Assembly (NCBI GenBank): GCA_963082975.1 | Contig: OY720345.1 | Coordinates: 3,237,001 to 3,301,000, forward strand | Reading direction: 5' to 3' | From: Labia minor | Lineage: Eukaryota; Arthropoda; Insecta; Dermaptera; Spongiphoridae | Length of the DNA: 64,000 bases | Shown: positions 24,040 to 35,383 of the stretch, piece by piece | Layout: each line of letters opens with the position of its first letter | How positions within the stretch are numbered: position 1 is the stretch's first letter | The notes under the pieces: generated by a model | What the model saw: only the letters and a program-made list of their open reading frames with translations | Told to the model about the DNA's origin: nothing | Databases searched by the model: none | Translations under genes and position numbers: made by a program

Positions 24040-24345
24040 ATTGTATTTTATTAAATTAAATTTTATTATTAAATTGTATTTTATTAAATTTTAATATTAA
24101 ATTTTATTTTATTAAATTTTAACATTAAATATTATTTTATTAAATTTTAATATTAAATTTTATTTTATTAAATTTTAATATTAAATTTTATTTTATTAAA
24201 TTTTAATATTAAATTTTATTTTATTAAATTTTAACATTAAATATTATTTTATTAAATTTTAATATTAAATTTTATTTTATTAAATTTTAATATTAAATTT
24301 TATTTTATTAAATTTTAATATTAAATTTTATTTTATTAAATTAAT
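24040..24345. repeat. 28-bp AT satellite with 112-bp higher-order period
   Basis: Units of 28 bases (AATATTAAATTTTATTTTAT plus TAAATTTT) are repeated about ten times. A variant unit with AACATTAAATATT recurs at 24121 and 24233, exactly four units apart, so groups of four were duplicated together. Confidence 0.8.
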
Positions 24346-25269
24346 AATTATGTCAATTAAATTTTGTGAATAAATGAACAAATATAAAAAACTATATATA
24401 AAATTTGAATTTTCATCCATTCATTCATTTAAAATGATATTAACTTTCTCTTCCTTCTTGGAAAAACCCATATTGCCATCCCTAGCGTCAACTATCTATG
24501 TATATATATAAAAAAGGTTTTTGTCTGCATATTGCAGCTGGATGCTCTGTGCTCAGAATTTAAAAATTATTATAATATTTCACTTTTTATTTTAAATTCT
24601 AATATTCAAATATCAATTAAATTAAATAATTTATTCTAAAAGTTGTCATTTAAATTTATTTAATAAAATATTTAGATCATATTTAACTTAATTCTTTATA
24701 TATATATATTCTTTATATATATTTGAATATTTCTTCTTTTCTATTTGAAAGTGAAAGCTTAAAAAAACAGAATATATTATTTTTAAACTTTTATGAATAC
24801 AAAAATATTTTCTAATCGTCAATTAAAATGACTAAATTATATTATTTTTGTTTTTGTTTCAATTATTAATTACAAATATATTTTAAGTGCAAAAATGATT
24901 TCTTGGTTAATTAAAATATGTTTTTTTAGACAAATGATATAAACGAGATGTTTTAAATTTATGTCTTTTTTATATTTTTTTATTAATAGGCTTCTTTTTT
25001 TATTTTTAATTTTTAATAAATTCTCTTTTTTGATATGATATTAATAAAAAATAATATTAAATTGTATATAAAATTAAAAATTAGAATATTTGAATTTTTT
25101 TAAATTTTAACACATGTAATCAATCATATGCATAACGAATGGAAAATTTTGAAAATCAACTTAGTATTAAATTCAGAAAAAAATACTCATATATAGAATA
25201 TAATAGACCATTCGAATATAATTTAAAACTATTTTTCTCCTTCTATTTTAAATTTAAAAAAAAACGGAG

Positions 25270-25960
25270 TGTTACGAAATTAAGATGCCTGGACAGGTAA
25301 ATGGGCTGGAATAGGAGGCAATTTATAATTTTCTTCTAATTCAGATTGAAATTAATAGTGATAAGAAAATATATTTATTAACAAAATCTTAATATACAAA
25401 ATGTAGAATTTGAATATGTAGAAGGATAATAATATTTGAGAAAATTTAAATCGAAGTAGAAATTGGGGAAACGCCTGTTATCATGCAGTAAAGAGGGTTA
25501 TCTCAGCAAAATTATTATCAAAAGGAATCAAAATTAAAAAATATAAACCAATTATTTTGCCTGCGTGTTGTATTATATGGGTGGGACGCATGGTCTATGA
25601 CCCTGGGAGATGAGAGTAGATTCAAAGTATTCTTTCCAGCATATATTGGCCAAAGAAAGGTGAGGTCACCGGGGAATGGCGGAGACTGCATAACGAGGAA
25701 TGGCATGACCTCTATGCATCTTCAGAAATAGTTAGGGTTATAAAAGCGAAAAAGCTGCGATAGGCAGGAGACGTGGCTAGAATGGGAGAGGAAAAAGATA
25801 TTGGATTGGAAAACGGTGCGGAGACCGATTGGAAAACGTCCGCTTGGAAGACCAAGGACGCGTAGGAAGGGACGTAAGAGAGATGGGGCAAGGGCTCAAG
25901 ATAGGGACACTTGGAGAAATGTGGTTGCTGCGGCCAAGTACTTTCGAGTTTCTTAGAGTC
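25270..25960 (+). pseudogene. LINE reverse-transcriptase 3' fragment inside Helitron H2
   Basis: Pieces in shifting frames correspond to the last part of a LINE pol ORF: EINSDK near 25350, a HAVKRVISAK-like thumb segment near 25485, then the C-terminal domain with WDAWSMTLGDESRF-type sequence from about 25585, EWRRLHNEEWHDLY near 25675-25720 and ARMGEEKDI near 25775. Several frameshifts make it non-coding. The same fragment with the same tail (CACAGAGATAGATAGATATA near 25960) occurs in the 31491-33285 copies. Confidence 0.72.
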
Positions 25961-26709
25961 ACAGAGATAGATAGATATAACATATACAATAATATACAAT
26001 AATAATATATATAATTAAAATATATTTTAAATAAGAACACAAAAAGAAATGAATGTTTTATGTAATATACTGATTGAAACAAAATGGATGAAAACCTTTT
26101 ACTAGTCTTAACCAAATACTAAGTACCACTCGGGGGGGGTACAGGGGGCGGAGCCCCCGTCTAGGTGCGGAGAGCGCCGAAGGCGCTCGGGGCAGCTAGT
26201 ATATTTATATAATATTTACTCTTCTAGCTTTCATACTAGAAAAATTGTGTATAATGCTCTCAGAATTTATATTATTTGTAATTTCTTGTTCTTTGACAAT
26301 ATTGCAAGATTTTGTAGTCTTAATTGACTCATTGTAGAACGAAGATAATTTTGCCGAACAAAATCTTAAAGATGCGTTTACGAATTCAACGAATTTTAAT
26401 GAATGAATACAATAAAATAAAATTATTATCCTGTTCTTGGAATTAGAATTTAAAATTTACACTAAAATGCATTTATATACACCGAGGAATAATATTCGAA
26501 ATCATATAGTTGATCATAATTTGTATAAATCAAATAGTAAACTTATAATAATCATAATAATCATTTATTATTCAAGAAAGAAAAAAAATAAATATGAAAT
26601 GAATAAGTTGCTTTTTACAACTATAAATATAAAAAATTCCCGCCCCAAGATAAGTGCCGCCCGGTGCGGACCGCACCCCCCCCCCCTTAGGTACGCCACT
26701 GATTAAATG

Positions 26710-29700
26710 TAAATATCTATTTTTGAATAGAAATTAATATTTTTTTTTTTTTGTTTTAAGAGCAAAAAAAGGAAGCCATCAATAAAATAAATAAATAAAT
26801 ATTGCATAATATTATTCTAAATATTACAATTTATCATAATATGTATACTTACTTGGGGCAAAATGATTCAACAAATTTATAAATTTATTATATTCATATA
26901 TTATTATATAATATATTATTATTCGAAATACATAGCCTAAAACATAATATTATAATTTAAAAATAGAAGAAAGAAATATCTACATTACAAACAAATGAAT
27001 TATTTTCATTTAGGTAAACCATTAATTTATTTTGAATAGATTTAATTATTTTAATGAAACAAAATTATAAATGCCATATAATATATATTTATAATTAAAA
27101 ATATTATTTTAAACTAAATAAATAATTATTATAAAATAATGACAAATTATATTATTTGATTTGGATAATAGAAAGAAAGTATATATCGTATATTATAAAA
27201 TAATCAATCATGAATGTATATTATATGAAAACTTCTTATCAAAATTTAATAATAATAGAGAATATTATATTAATACCTACATATGTATGTATATTATGTA
27301 TTTTTATATTTTCATTTTTTCTTTAAATATTTATATGTAATAATATATAAAATTTGAACTGTGTGAAATTTTATATTTTTGCTTCTTTCGTTTATATATT
27401 TATATAAATATAAGAATATTAATTTTCATTAATAATACATTCATAAATTTTAAAATACCTATACAAGTATAAAAATCTTTTTTATATAATCAATATTCTT
27501 TACAATTTATCTATCATAATATTCCCCAATAGGATTATTCTCTTTAAATAAAAAAATAAATTTTTTCGGTCTTCAGTAATTTACTATTAGATAATATAAA
27601 AATTTCCTATCGATGTATTAACGTTGATTGATATAATGTATTTTATAAAAAATTCATGATTCTTTTTTTTTTTATAAAAAAAAATGGAGTTTTAGTAAGC
27701 ATCTTTGTAATCCAACATCATCTTATATTATTATTATTATTTTTTTTTAATTTAATATTTTATCAAATTAAATTCTTTTTTTATCTCTTAATGAGTGCTG
27801 CAATCTGCCCAGAAGGGACGATAAGCGTTTGTGTGTGTGTGTGTGTGTGTGTGTTGTGATATTCATCAATAGTTTGACATCACACGAGTCCAAATGGCTG
27901 ATTTCGATTGGAGACGTCGTGTACATGCAGTTCTTTGAACAATTTTTTAACATGTTTATTTAATAGAAAAATTTATATTATATATATATATATATATATA
28001 TATTCAAAATAAATTATAAATTATAATGTATTTAATAAATATGCGTTTACAAAATAAATAATGAATTATTTATAATAAATCACCGGTTCGTCAGTAATTA
28101 AATTAAATTTTCAAACTTTTTTCAAAAAATCATTCAGAGAGAACAAATTATACAAATTACATCGGTTGATTTTAGCATTTTCCCATAATTCTTCTTCTTG
28201 AGGGCAATCTATAATCTCCGTCAATTCTTTTACGAATTCTTGATTTGAGAGTATGGTTAGACATGCTCGCCTAACCCCTTTACACTTTTTTTTTTTTTAA
28301 CTTTAAATATGTATAGCTCGCCTGAATTACGATCATAAAGGTTTATTTTAAACGATATATCATGTTTACAAGATTCTAAATCTCTAAACAAAATTAAATT
28401 AATGGAGTTTTGTTTATGATAGTGAAACTATCTCTATTAATCATCTTAACCTAAGTGGATTTTATTAATATAGGAAAAATAACTTTTAAAGAATACATAT
28501 TTTTTCTTTAGAAATATTGTCGTTTTTTTAGAAAAATTATTTTTAATTATATCATAAAACTAATTTAAAAAAAAACAATCGATTATTATATAAAAAAGCA
28601 CATGAGAATTGAAATATGTTTCCTAAAATTTAATGTTTATATTTTTTATTTCTATTTAATTATTCTTGTAATTTATAAAAAATAAATATTTTTTACCATA
28701 TTTCTATTATTCCTTCTTTTAAGTAGTTTCCTCAAAAATTGTCCCTTTAATTTATTTAATTCTCTCTTATTATATATGTATATTCTTTATCAGTGACGCT
28801 TTGTAAAAAAAAAAATGATTTATTTTGAATATAAATGAAACTCTTGTCCTTTATTATTATTATTATTATTATTATTTTAAAAAAAGAAAGAATTTAACGA
28901 TTAATCACCAGTCTTAAAATATATATTTCATATATGTTATCTAATCTTTAAGGATTTAAGTTGTGTTTTCAAAAAGATTTACTCGACTGTAAAGATTATC
29001 TTCTTTTCGCACATCCCAGAAGGTTGATTGAATGAAGCTGTTGAAACATGGCCCTGCATAAATAGGCAACCAAGTACTAAAGGACACTATTATTATATAT
29101 TATAATAAATTAAATTAAATGAATGAATGAATGAATGAATGTTTCAAGTCAATGACTTTTACTAGAGTTTTATTATTCAGTCCATTCAACTAACATAATA
29201 TATTAACATTATCAAAAGATTATATTTTTATTTTTTTTTTTTTTTTTTTTTTTGTTTTTTTGTTTTTAGAAAAATTGATGTAATGTTTTTTCATTGAACG
29301 GTAATTTCTTAGCTTTTTGAAATAAAAAACAAAACAAAACAAAACAAATCTTAATAATATTATAAAATCTTTTTGTAAAGACTTGATTAGTTAATTCAAC
29401 AGAAGTTATTCGAAACTTATAAACAAATTCACATGCATTAATCTATCATAGACGCATTGTTTTAGTCAATAGACAAGAACATTGTACATAAACATAAAAG
29501 TGAGAATAATAAAATGAACTACAATTTGCGGCTAATATTTTCTATAAGACATTGACAAGAGTAAATGAGTGATACCTCATAAAAAAAGGTTGAACAAATA
29601 ATATTGATATTTCTCATTATTCTTTTCTAATTGTAAGTTTTTCTTTTACTTTTTATTTTCCCCTTTCTTTTCTCTCTCTCTCTCCCTTTTCTCCTCTATT

Positions 29701-31490
29701 ACTACTTCTTGAAATTATTGAACTATTAAGAAAATACTTCATATATTTTTATTTTATCTAGATCTAAATTTTGAGAATAATTATCAAAAAATGAATTTCA
29801 AATTTCAATAAATATCTGATTTTTTTTTCTATACTTTAACCATTTATAATAAAATTTAATTTATAACTTTATATTTGATATTTAGTTTAGAATTAACTTA
29901 TTAAATTAGAAACATTTGGTTAGACATTTGATATATAAAAATATTTGGTTAATATATAATTTTTAATAAAAAAATGTATCTTTTGAAAATGTCAAAAAAT
30001 GATATATTCTATATATATATTAGCTGTCGTGAATTACTTCGTAAATCAAATAGTTTTTTTTTTTTTTTTTTTTTAGAACGGTATTTTAAAGTTTAAAGTC
30101 GAGTATAAAATCCTATTAAAGGTGAAATTCCCTTTTCTAACTGTAGTTGAAGTTTAAAACTTAATCACGATGTAATCAATATATTTTCTTTTTTGTAGTG
30201 TTAATTACTTTTATTTTCAACAAAGAATAACATATTAAAAGAAATTAATTTGATTTTAAGTATATAATTATTTTAATGGTATTTTGGTGTTATTATTTTA
30301 GATAAATAATAGAAAATTTAAAAAATATATATTTATTTATTAATTTTAATTTAATTAATCACCTATATGTATAAATCGCTTATACAGGGTCTAAACTTTG
30401 TCAGGCTTATAGAGAAATTATTTTATTCTTTTTAGTCCATGAGCTCCACACAACGCAGTGAGCACAAAACCATCCAACCTATCAACCCAAAATCCCGATA
30501 TTAACCCTTGGTCACACAGACTAAGACCCAGAATCCAAAAAATATTCCCACCTAAACAATCCATTGAAAATGGCGCCAAAATGGGTGCCAAAACGTCGAG
30601 AAAACAATCTCACAAAAATACGTGATTATCTCCCTGATAAATCTGATAGTAATAATAACAATAACATTCACGGAAACCTAAACCATCATATATATATAAT
30701 ATTATGGTTTATTTTCATTAAAAAAAAAAATAATAATAATTTCATACTAAAGAATTTTGCAAAGTAAAAAATATGATTAAATAAAAAAAAAAAAAAAATA
30801 AAAGAAAAGAAAAGAAAAAGAAAAAGAAGGAGAAGAAGAAATACAAAGTTATATTAATGGAGTGTCTATGACAGAGAGAGAGAGAGAGATAGAATTTGTA
30901 AATATTTGATAAGAGATCAGATCAGATCTATTTATTTAATCTAACGGTTTTGTCAATGATAACCCAACTAATTCAATAGCTTGAGTGGATTAATATCTTC
31001 AAGATTCCTTCTACCTGATTACACATCCATTTTTAATTCTATTGAAATGATTCCTAATTAGGATTTATTTATCATTGATAATTTATTTTATCTTTATTAA
31101 AAAGTTAAATAAGTATAGCAACAATAATTTCATTTTGTTTTGTTTTTTTGTTTGTTTGTTTTAAGTACTACAAATTTCTTATTTTTATTTGAATCTCCCC
31201 ATCACTCCGCCCCCCCCCCACCACCATTAAATTAATTTTTAAATGTATTCTATTTGATTAAAAATTTATTTAGATTTTTTCGTTATAATTGAGATAAGAA
31301 CTTATAAATGAAATTAATTGAAATGATCAGAAAAAGAATATTTTCTAGATTGTAGTTAGTACGGGTACTTTGAAATTAAAAAGAAATAATATTTACTATA
31401 TTATTATTATTATTATTATTATTATTTATTTTTTTAAAAGAAAAATTATTGATTAATTTATAAAGAATTCATTATATATATATATATATA
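26710..31490. other. Long AT-rich stretch, no gene recognised
   Basis: Nearly 4.8 kb of very A/T-rich DNA. Simple repeats include (GT)n at about 27829-27855, (AT)n near 27980-28002, (ATT)n near 28855-28876, (GAAT)n near 29121-29140, poly-T near 29230-29253 and 30055-30075, (AAGAA)n near 30800-30840 and (ATT)n near 31402-31427. A more complex patch at 30400-30640 is treated in the findings. No transposon ends recognised. Confidence 0.5.
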
Positions 31491-32668
31491 CTAGCTGCTC
31501 CGAGCGCCTCCGCCCCCTGTACCCCCCCGAGTGGTACATAGTATTTGGTTAAGAGTATTAAAAGGTTTTCATCCATTTTGTTTCAATCCGTATATTACAT
31601 AAAACATTCATTTCTTTTTGTGTTCTTATTTAAAATACATTTTAATTTAATCAGTAAATTAATTAGATATATTATTATTGTATATGTTATATCTATCTAT
31701 CTCTGTGACTCTAAGGAACTCGAAAGTTCTTGGCCGCAGCAACCACATTTCTCCAAGTGTCCCTATCCTGAGCCCTTGTCACATCTCTCTTACGTCCCTT
31801 CCTACGCGTCCTTGGTCTTCCAAGCGGAAGTTTTCCAATCGGTCTCCGCACCGTTTTCCAATCCAATATCTTTTTCCTCTCCCATTCTAGCCACGTCCCC
31901 TGCCTATCGCAGCTTTTTCGCTTTTATAACCCTAACTATTTCTGAAGATTCATAGAAGTCATGCCATTCCTCGTTATGCAGTCTCCGCCATTTCCCGGTG
32001 ACCTCATCTTTCTTTGGCCAATAAATGCTGGAAAGGATCCTATTCTCAAATTCTCTGAATCTACTCTCATCTCCCAGGGTCATAGACCATGCGTCCCACC
32101 CATATAATACAACAGGCAAAATAATTGGTTTATATATTTTAATTTTGATTCATTTTGATAATAATTTTGATGAGATAAGCCTCTTTACTGCATGATAACA
32201 GGCGTTTCCCGATTTCAACCTCGATTTAAATTCTGCTCAAATATTATCATCCTTCGTGATTACATTCAATATTTATACATATTCAAATTCTACATTTTGT
32301 ATATTAAGATTTTATTACTAAATATTTTTCTATTACTATTAATTTCAAACCTCCATGTTGTCCGATTTGTCCTAAATCTGAATTAGAAGAAAATTATAAA
32401 TTGCCTCCTCTTCCAGCCCATTTACCTATCCATGTTCCATAACGCATCTTAATTTCTTAACACTCCGTTTTTTTAAAATTTAAAATAGAAGGAGGGAAAT
32501 AGTTTTAAATTATATTCGAATACTCTATTATATTCTATATATCAGTATTTTTTTCTGAATTTAATACCACATCAAAATTTTCCATTCTTTATGGATTGAT
32601 TACATGTGTTAAAATTTAAAAAAATTCAAATACTCTAATTTTTAAATTTATATACAATTTATATACAG
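31491..32668 (-). mobile_element. Helitron copy H3, minus orientation
   Basis: The minus-strand 3' end CTAG lies at 31491-31494, against a TA repeat, with the GC-rich tail (CCGCCCCCTGTACCCCCCCG) next to it; the usual hairpin is partly deleted. It carries the most readable LINE fragment of the window (31904-32119) and A/T-rich sequence matching H2 (about 25060-25260, inverted) at 32490-32665. No TC 5' end could be fixed; it is cut off where H4 begins. Confidence 0.7.
31700..32480 (-). pseudogene. LINE pol C-terminal fragment, best preserved copy
   Basis: The reading 32119 to 31904 is open for 71 residues and starts MPVVLYGWDAWSMTLGDESR, continuing with RFREFENRILSSIY, PKKDEVTGKWRRLHNEEW and IVRVIKAKKLR. 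This order (VLYGxExWxLT, RVFExxILRxIYGP, GEWRRLHNxEL, IVRxIKxRRLRW) is the known region after the reverse-transcriptase domain of LINEs widespread in insects. Upstream (about 32180-32480) frames resemble the thumb and last RT motifs. The RT catalytic FADD box and the endonuclease are absent, so only the 3' end is here. The downstream HVARM region is frame-broken. Confidence 0.8.
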
Positions 32669-33285
32669 GCTTATCTCATCAAAATTATTATCAAAAGGAA
32701 TCAAAATTAAAATATATAAACCAATTATTTTGCCTGTTGTATTATATGGGTGGGACGCATGGTCTATGACCCTGGGAGATGAGAGTAGATTCAGAGTATT
32801 CTTTCCAGCATTTATTGGCCAAAGAAAGTTGAGGTCACCAGGGAATGGCGGAGACTGCATAACGAGGAATTGCATGACCTCTATGCATCTTCAGAAATAG
32901 TTAGGGTTATAGGAGACGTGGCTAGAATGGGAGAATGCAGAGACCAATTGGAAAACGTCCGCTTGGAAGACCAAGGACGCGTAGGAAGGGACGTAAGAGA
33001 GATGTGACAAGGGCTCAGGATAGGGACACTTGGAGAAATGTGGTTGCTGCGGCCAAGAACTTTCGAGTTCCTTAGAGTCACAGAGATAGATAGATATAAC
33101 ATATACAATAATAATATATCTAATTAATTTACTGATTAAATTAAAATGTATTTTAAATAAGAACACAAAAAGAAATGAATGTTTTATGTAATATACGGAT
33201 TGAAACAAAATGGATGAAAACCTTTTACTAGTCTTAACCAAATACTATGTACCACTCGGGGGGGTACAGGGGGCGGAGCAGCTAG
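32669..33285 (+). mobile_element. Helitron copy H4, plus orientation, head to head with H3
   Basis: From GGCTTATCTCATCAAAATTA it repeats H3 in the opposite sense, with the LINE C-terminal fragment (WDAWSMTLGDESRF-type sequence near 32750), the GATAGATAGATATAACAT tract and the GC-rich tail ending CTAG at 33282-33285. About 50 bases of the LINE part and the 3' hairpin are deleted. No independent 5' end, so it looks like a partial copy or the other arm of an inverted duplication. Confidence 0.7.
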
Positions 33286-33311
33286 TATATATATATATAT
33301 ATATATATATA

Positions 33312-33730
33312 CTAGCCTTCCAGGCGCTCTTCACACCTAGACGGGGGCTCCGCCCCCTGTACCCCCGAGTGATACATAGTATTTGGTTGAAAGTCTGTAT
33401 GTAAAATGTTTTCATCCATTTTGTTTCAATCAGTATAAGTAGATAAGACATATATTTGTTTTCTTAGAAAATATATATTTTAATTTAATCAGTAAATTAA
33501 TTATATATTATTATTGCATATGTTATATTTATCTAACTCTGTGTCTATACAGTTTTCGAAAGTTCTTAGCCGCAGCATCCACTTTTCTCTAAGAGTCCCT
33601 ATCCTGAGCTACAAACAAATCCTACCCTGTCCCATCTCTCCCATGTCCCTTCCTTCATTGTCCACCCACCTTGATCTTTGGTCTTCCACCGGATGTTTCC
33701 CAATATTTGCATGTGTGTCTGCATACATAT
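33312..33730 (-). mobile_element. Helitron copy H5, 3' end only, minus orientation
   Basis: CTAG at 33312-33315 (minus-strand 3' end), a degenerate hairpin region (CCAGGCGCTCTTC), the CGGGGGCTCCGCCCCCTGTA block and then the end of the LINE fragment up to about 33710. It is more diverged from H3 and H4 than they are from each other, so it is probably older. Confidence 0.68.
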
Positions 33731-33994
33731 CTACGTATATGATAACTGAACACTTAATAATAATAATAATAATAATGTATTAAATGAATATAATTGAAAT
33801 TTTAGTTTTAATTGCACTTTTTTTTTGGTTTTTATTTTTATTTATTTTTATTGGAATTATTAAAAATAATAATAATAATAATAATAATATAACGTTTAAT
33901 ACGTGAAAATAATAATAATAATAATAATAATTTATTAAATTAATATAATTGAAATTTTATTTTTTATATTATTACATTTTTATTTTTATTTTTT
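33731..33994. other. AT-rich spacer with AAT repeats
   Basis: Several (AAT)n runs, no gene. Confidence 0.6.
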
Positions 33995-34304
33995 ACCGAC
34001 CGACGATAGTAAGGGAGGTATTGTTTTCACACCAAATTTCACATGTGGAGATTTTTACATATCTCCACGAATATTTCTTAATTTAAAATTATATATAAGT
34101 CACCCAGCCATTCATGACGTCACAGCCTGGTCTTACATATATATTACAAATAAAATAAAATTAAAAATATTTATGTTATGTCCATATCTGTTTTTTTATT
34201 ACATTAATAGATATATTAAAATTATTTGAAATTGTTTCTGTAGCTGGAAATTAATTTACTTCAAACCGTCGGTCGGTTCGGACCTGGCCACAGGTCAACT
34301 TATT
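33995..34304 (-). mobile_element. Family B repeat, internally deleted copy, minus orientation
   Basis: Starts ACCGACCGACGATAGTAAGG and ends CTGGCCACAGGTCAACTTAT, the family B ends inverted relative to 12461. The middle with the AATCCGTTGAGCC block and proto-microsatellite is missing, leaving about 310 bases. The TTTCTTAATTTAAAATTATA block and a CATGACGTCAC site are kept. Confidence 0.75.
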
Positions 34305-34740
34305 TTGTTAATAATTTATTTTTATTTTTTATTTTTTTTTTTTAATAATTATTACATTTTTATTTGTTCGAAAATTATTTCTACTTTATTAATTGTTAAT
34401 AGTTATTACATTTTAATTAACAGTTTTCGGAATAAGTATATTCTCTTATTTTATAGAGATTTTTATTGTTTGTCTCAAAAGTCTACCTACAATATTTCAT
34501 TACCATTGTATGATTCAAAATAAAATTCAAAATATTTAATAGGACATGACATGATCTTAGTATTTTTCCCATCCCAGAATATTTGCTAATATTACATGTT
34601 GGAGTTCCAATTACCTGCATATTTAATGGCAATTTCAATGCTGAATATACTTTTAAATAAAAAATTAAAAAAATGTGAAGTAAATGGAATTATTATACTT
34701 AATAAATCTATATATAAATTTAATATATATTCAAACAATA
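34305..34740. other. AT-rich spacer
   Basis: T-rich low-complexity DNA. Open readings are runs of Phe, Tyr and Ile and look like chance. It may belong to the Helitron that ends at 35336, whose left end is not visible. Confidence 0.5.
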
Positions 34741-35184
34741 ATTGAAACAATATAAATAAAACGATTCAATATTTTACTTACATTGTGATTTATATTTCTA
34801 TTTTTATTACAACTGTTATTATGGGTATGTTATTTTTGACAGTTTTAAAAAAAATTAAAAATTTTTGAATTTGGAAAATTATATGTAGCGCCATCTGTCG
34901 ATAGTTTTGTGACACTACAGACTTTTACCAAAATATTACTAATTAAATTAATTTTGGATTTAATTGAAACAATATAAATAAAACGATTCAATATTTTACT
35001 TACATTGTGATTTATATTTCTATTTTTATTACAACTGTTATTATGGGTATGTTATTTTTGACAGTTTAAAAAAAATTAAAAATTTTTGAATTTGGAAAAT
35101 TATATGTAGCGCCATCTGTCGATAGTTTTGTGTAACTACAGACTTTTACCAAAATATTACTAATTAAATTAATTTTGGATAAAT
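34741..35184. repeat. Tandem duplication, period 222 bp
   Basis: The segment starting ATTGAAACAATATAAATAAA at 34741 begins again at 34963 and is copied almost exactly through the GCGCCATCTGTCGATAGTTT block and the TTAATTTTGGATTT end. Differences between the units are few, so the duplication is recent. Confidence 0.85.
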
Positions 35185-35336
35185 TAATTTTGGATTTAAC
35201 TACACTAAAACCTTCCCTGGGATGCCCACAACAATCCCTGAAAGTTTCACCGTAATCGGACGGGTAGTTTTTGAGTCTATAAGAGACAGACAGACACACA
35301 GACACACAGACATTGCCTTTTATATATATATATAGA
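34741..35336 (-). mobile_element. Helitron 5' region (element D), minus orientation
   Basis: Read on the minus strand from 35336 it starts TCTATATATATATATAAAAG after a flanking A, then GCAATGTCTGTGTGTCTGTG, CTCAAAAACTACCCGTCCGA and GATGGCGCTACATATAA, the typical wording of insect Helitron 5' regions. A minus-strand reading of 79 residues crosses it, but the composition looks non-coding. The 3' end is not seen. Confidence 0.6.
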
Positions 35337-35339
35337 TAT

Positions 35340-35382
<43 letters not shown>

Positions 35383-35383
35383 T
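35331..35383. repeat. (GATA)n microsatellite
   Basis: A run of about eleven GATA units directly at the Helitron 5' end. Confidence 0.9.

Larger units (their letters stand above)
23614..26199 (+). mobile_element. Helitron copy H2 nested in the hAT element
   Basis: 5' end TCTTATATATAAAATTCTCG after flanking A (23613). 3' end CTAG at 26196-26199 before T, with the GAGCGCC-GAA-GGCGCTC hairpin about 10 bases upstream. The early part (GGCTTGACCGATTCTTATGA) has the style of insect Helitron 5' regions. Inside are a tRNA-like segment, a 28-bp satellite, a second possible 5' end at 24495 and the LINE fragment. No Rep/helicase gene. The inner start would give a 1.7-kb element; perhaps two Helitrons share one 3' end. 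Confidence 0.78.
23430..26701. mobile_element. hAT-type element interrupted by a Helitron
   Basis: Inverted ends CAGTGGCGTACCTA (from 23430) and TAGGTACGCCACTG (to 26701), with exact 8-bp duplication ATTAAATG at 23422-23429 and 26702-26709. Both subterminal regions contain TGCCGCCCGG-like sequence. Removing the Helitron at 23614-26199 leaves about 686 bases with no transposase, so it was a non-autonomous hAT element. Confidence 0.88.

Noticed and set aside
24040-24345. CRISPR-like array
   Set aside because: Units are contiguous without spacers and are pure A/T; it is a satellite in a eukaryotic sequence.
30005-30050. Possible Helitron 3' end (TTAGCTG next to AT repeat)
   Set aside because: No hairpin, no GC-rich tail and no partner 5' end could be found.
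31545-31955. 136-codon plus-strand open frame
   Set aside because: It is the antisense of the LINE fragment and Helitron tail. The same frame recurs in the other copies (25777-26115, 32891-33241), so it is a repeated shadow, not a gene.
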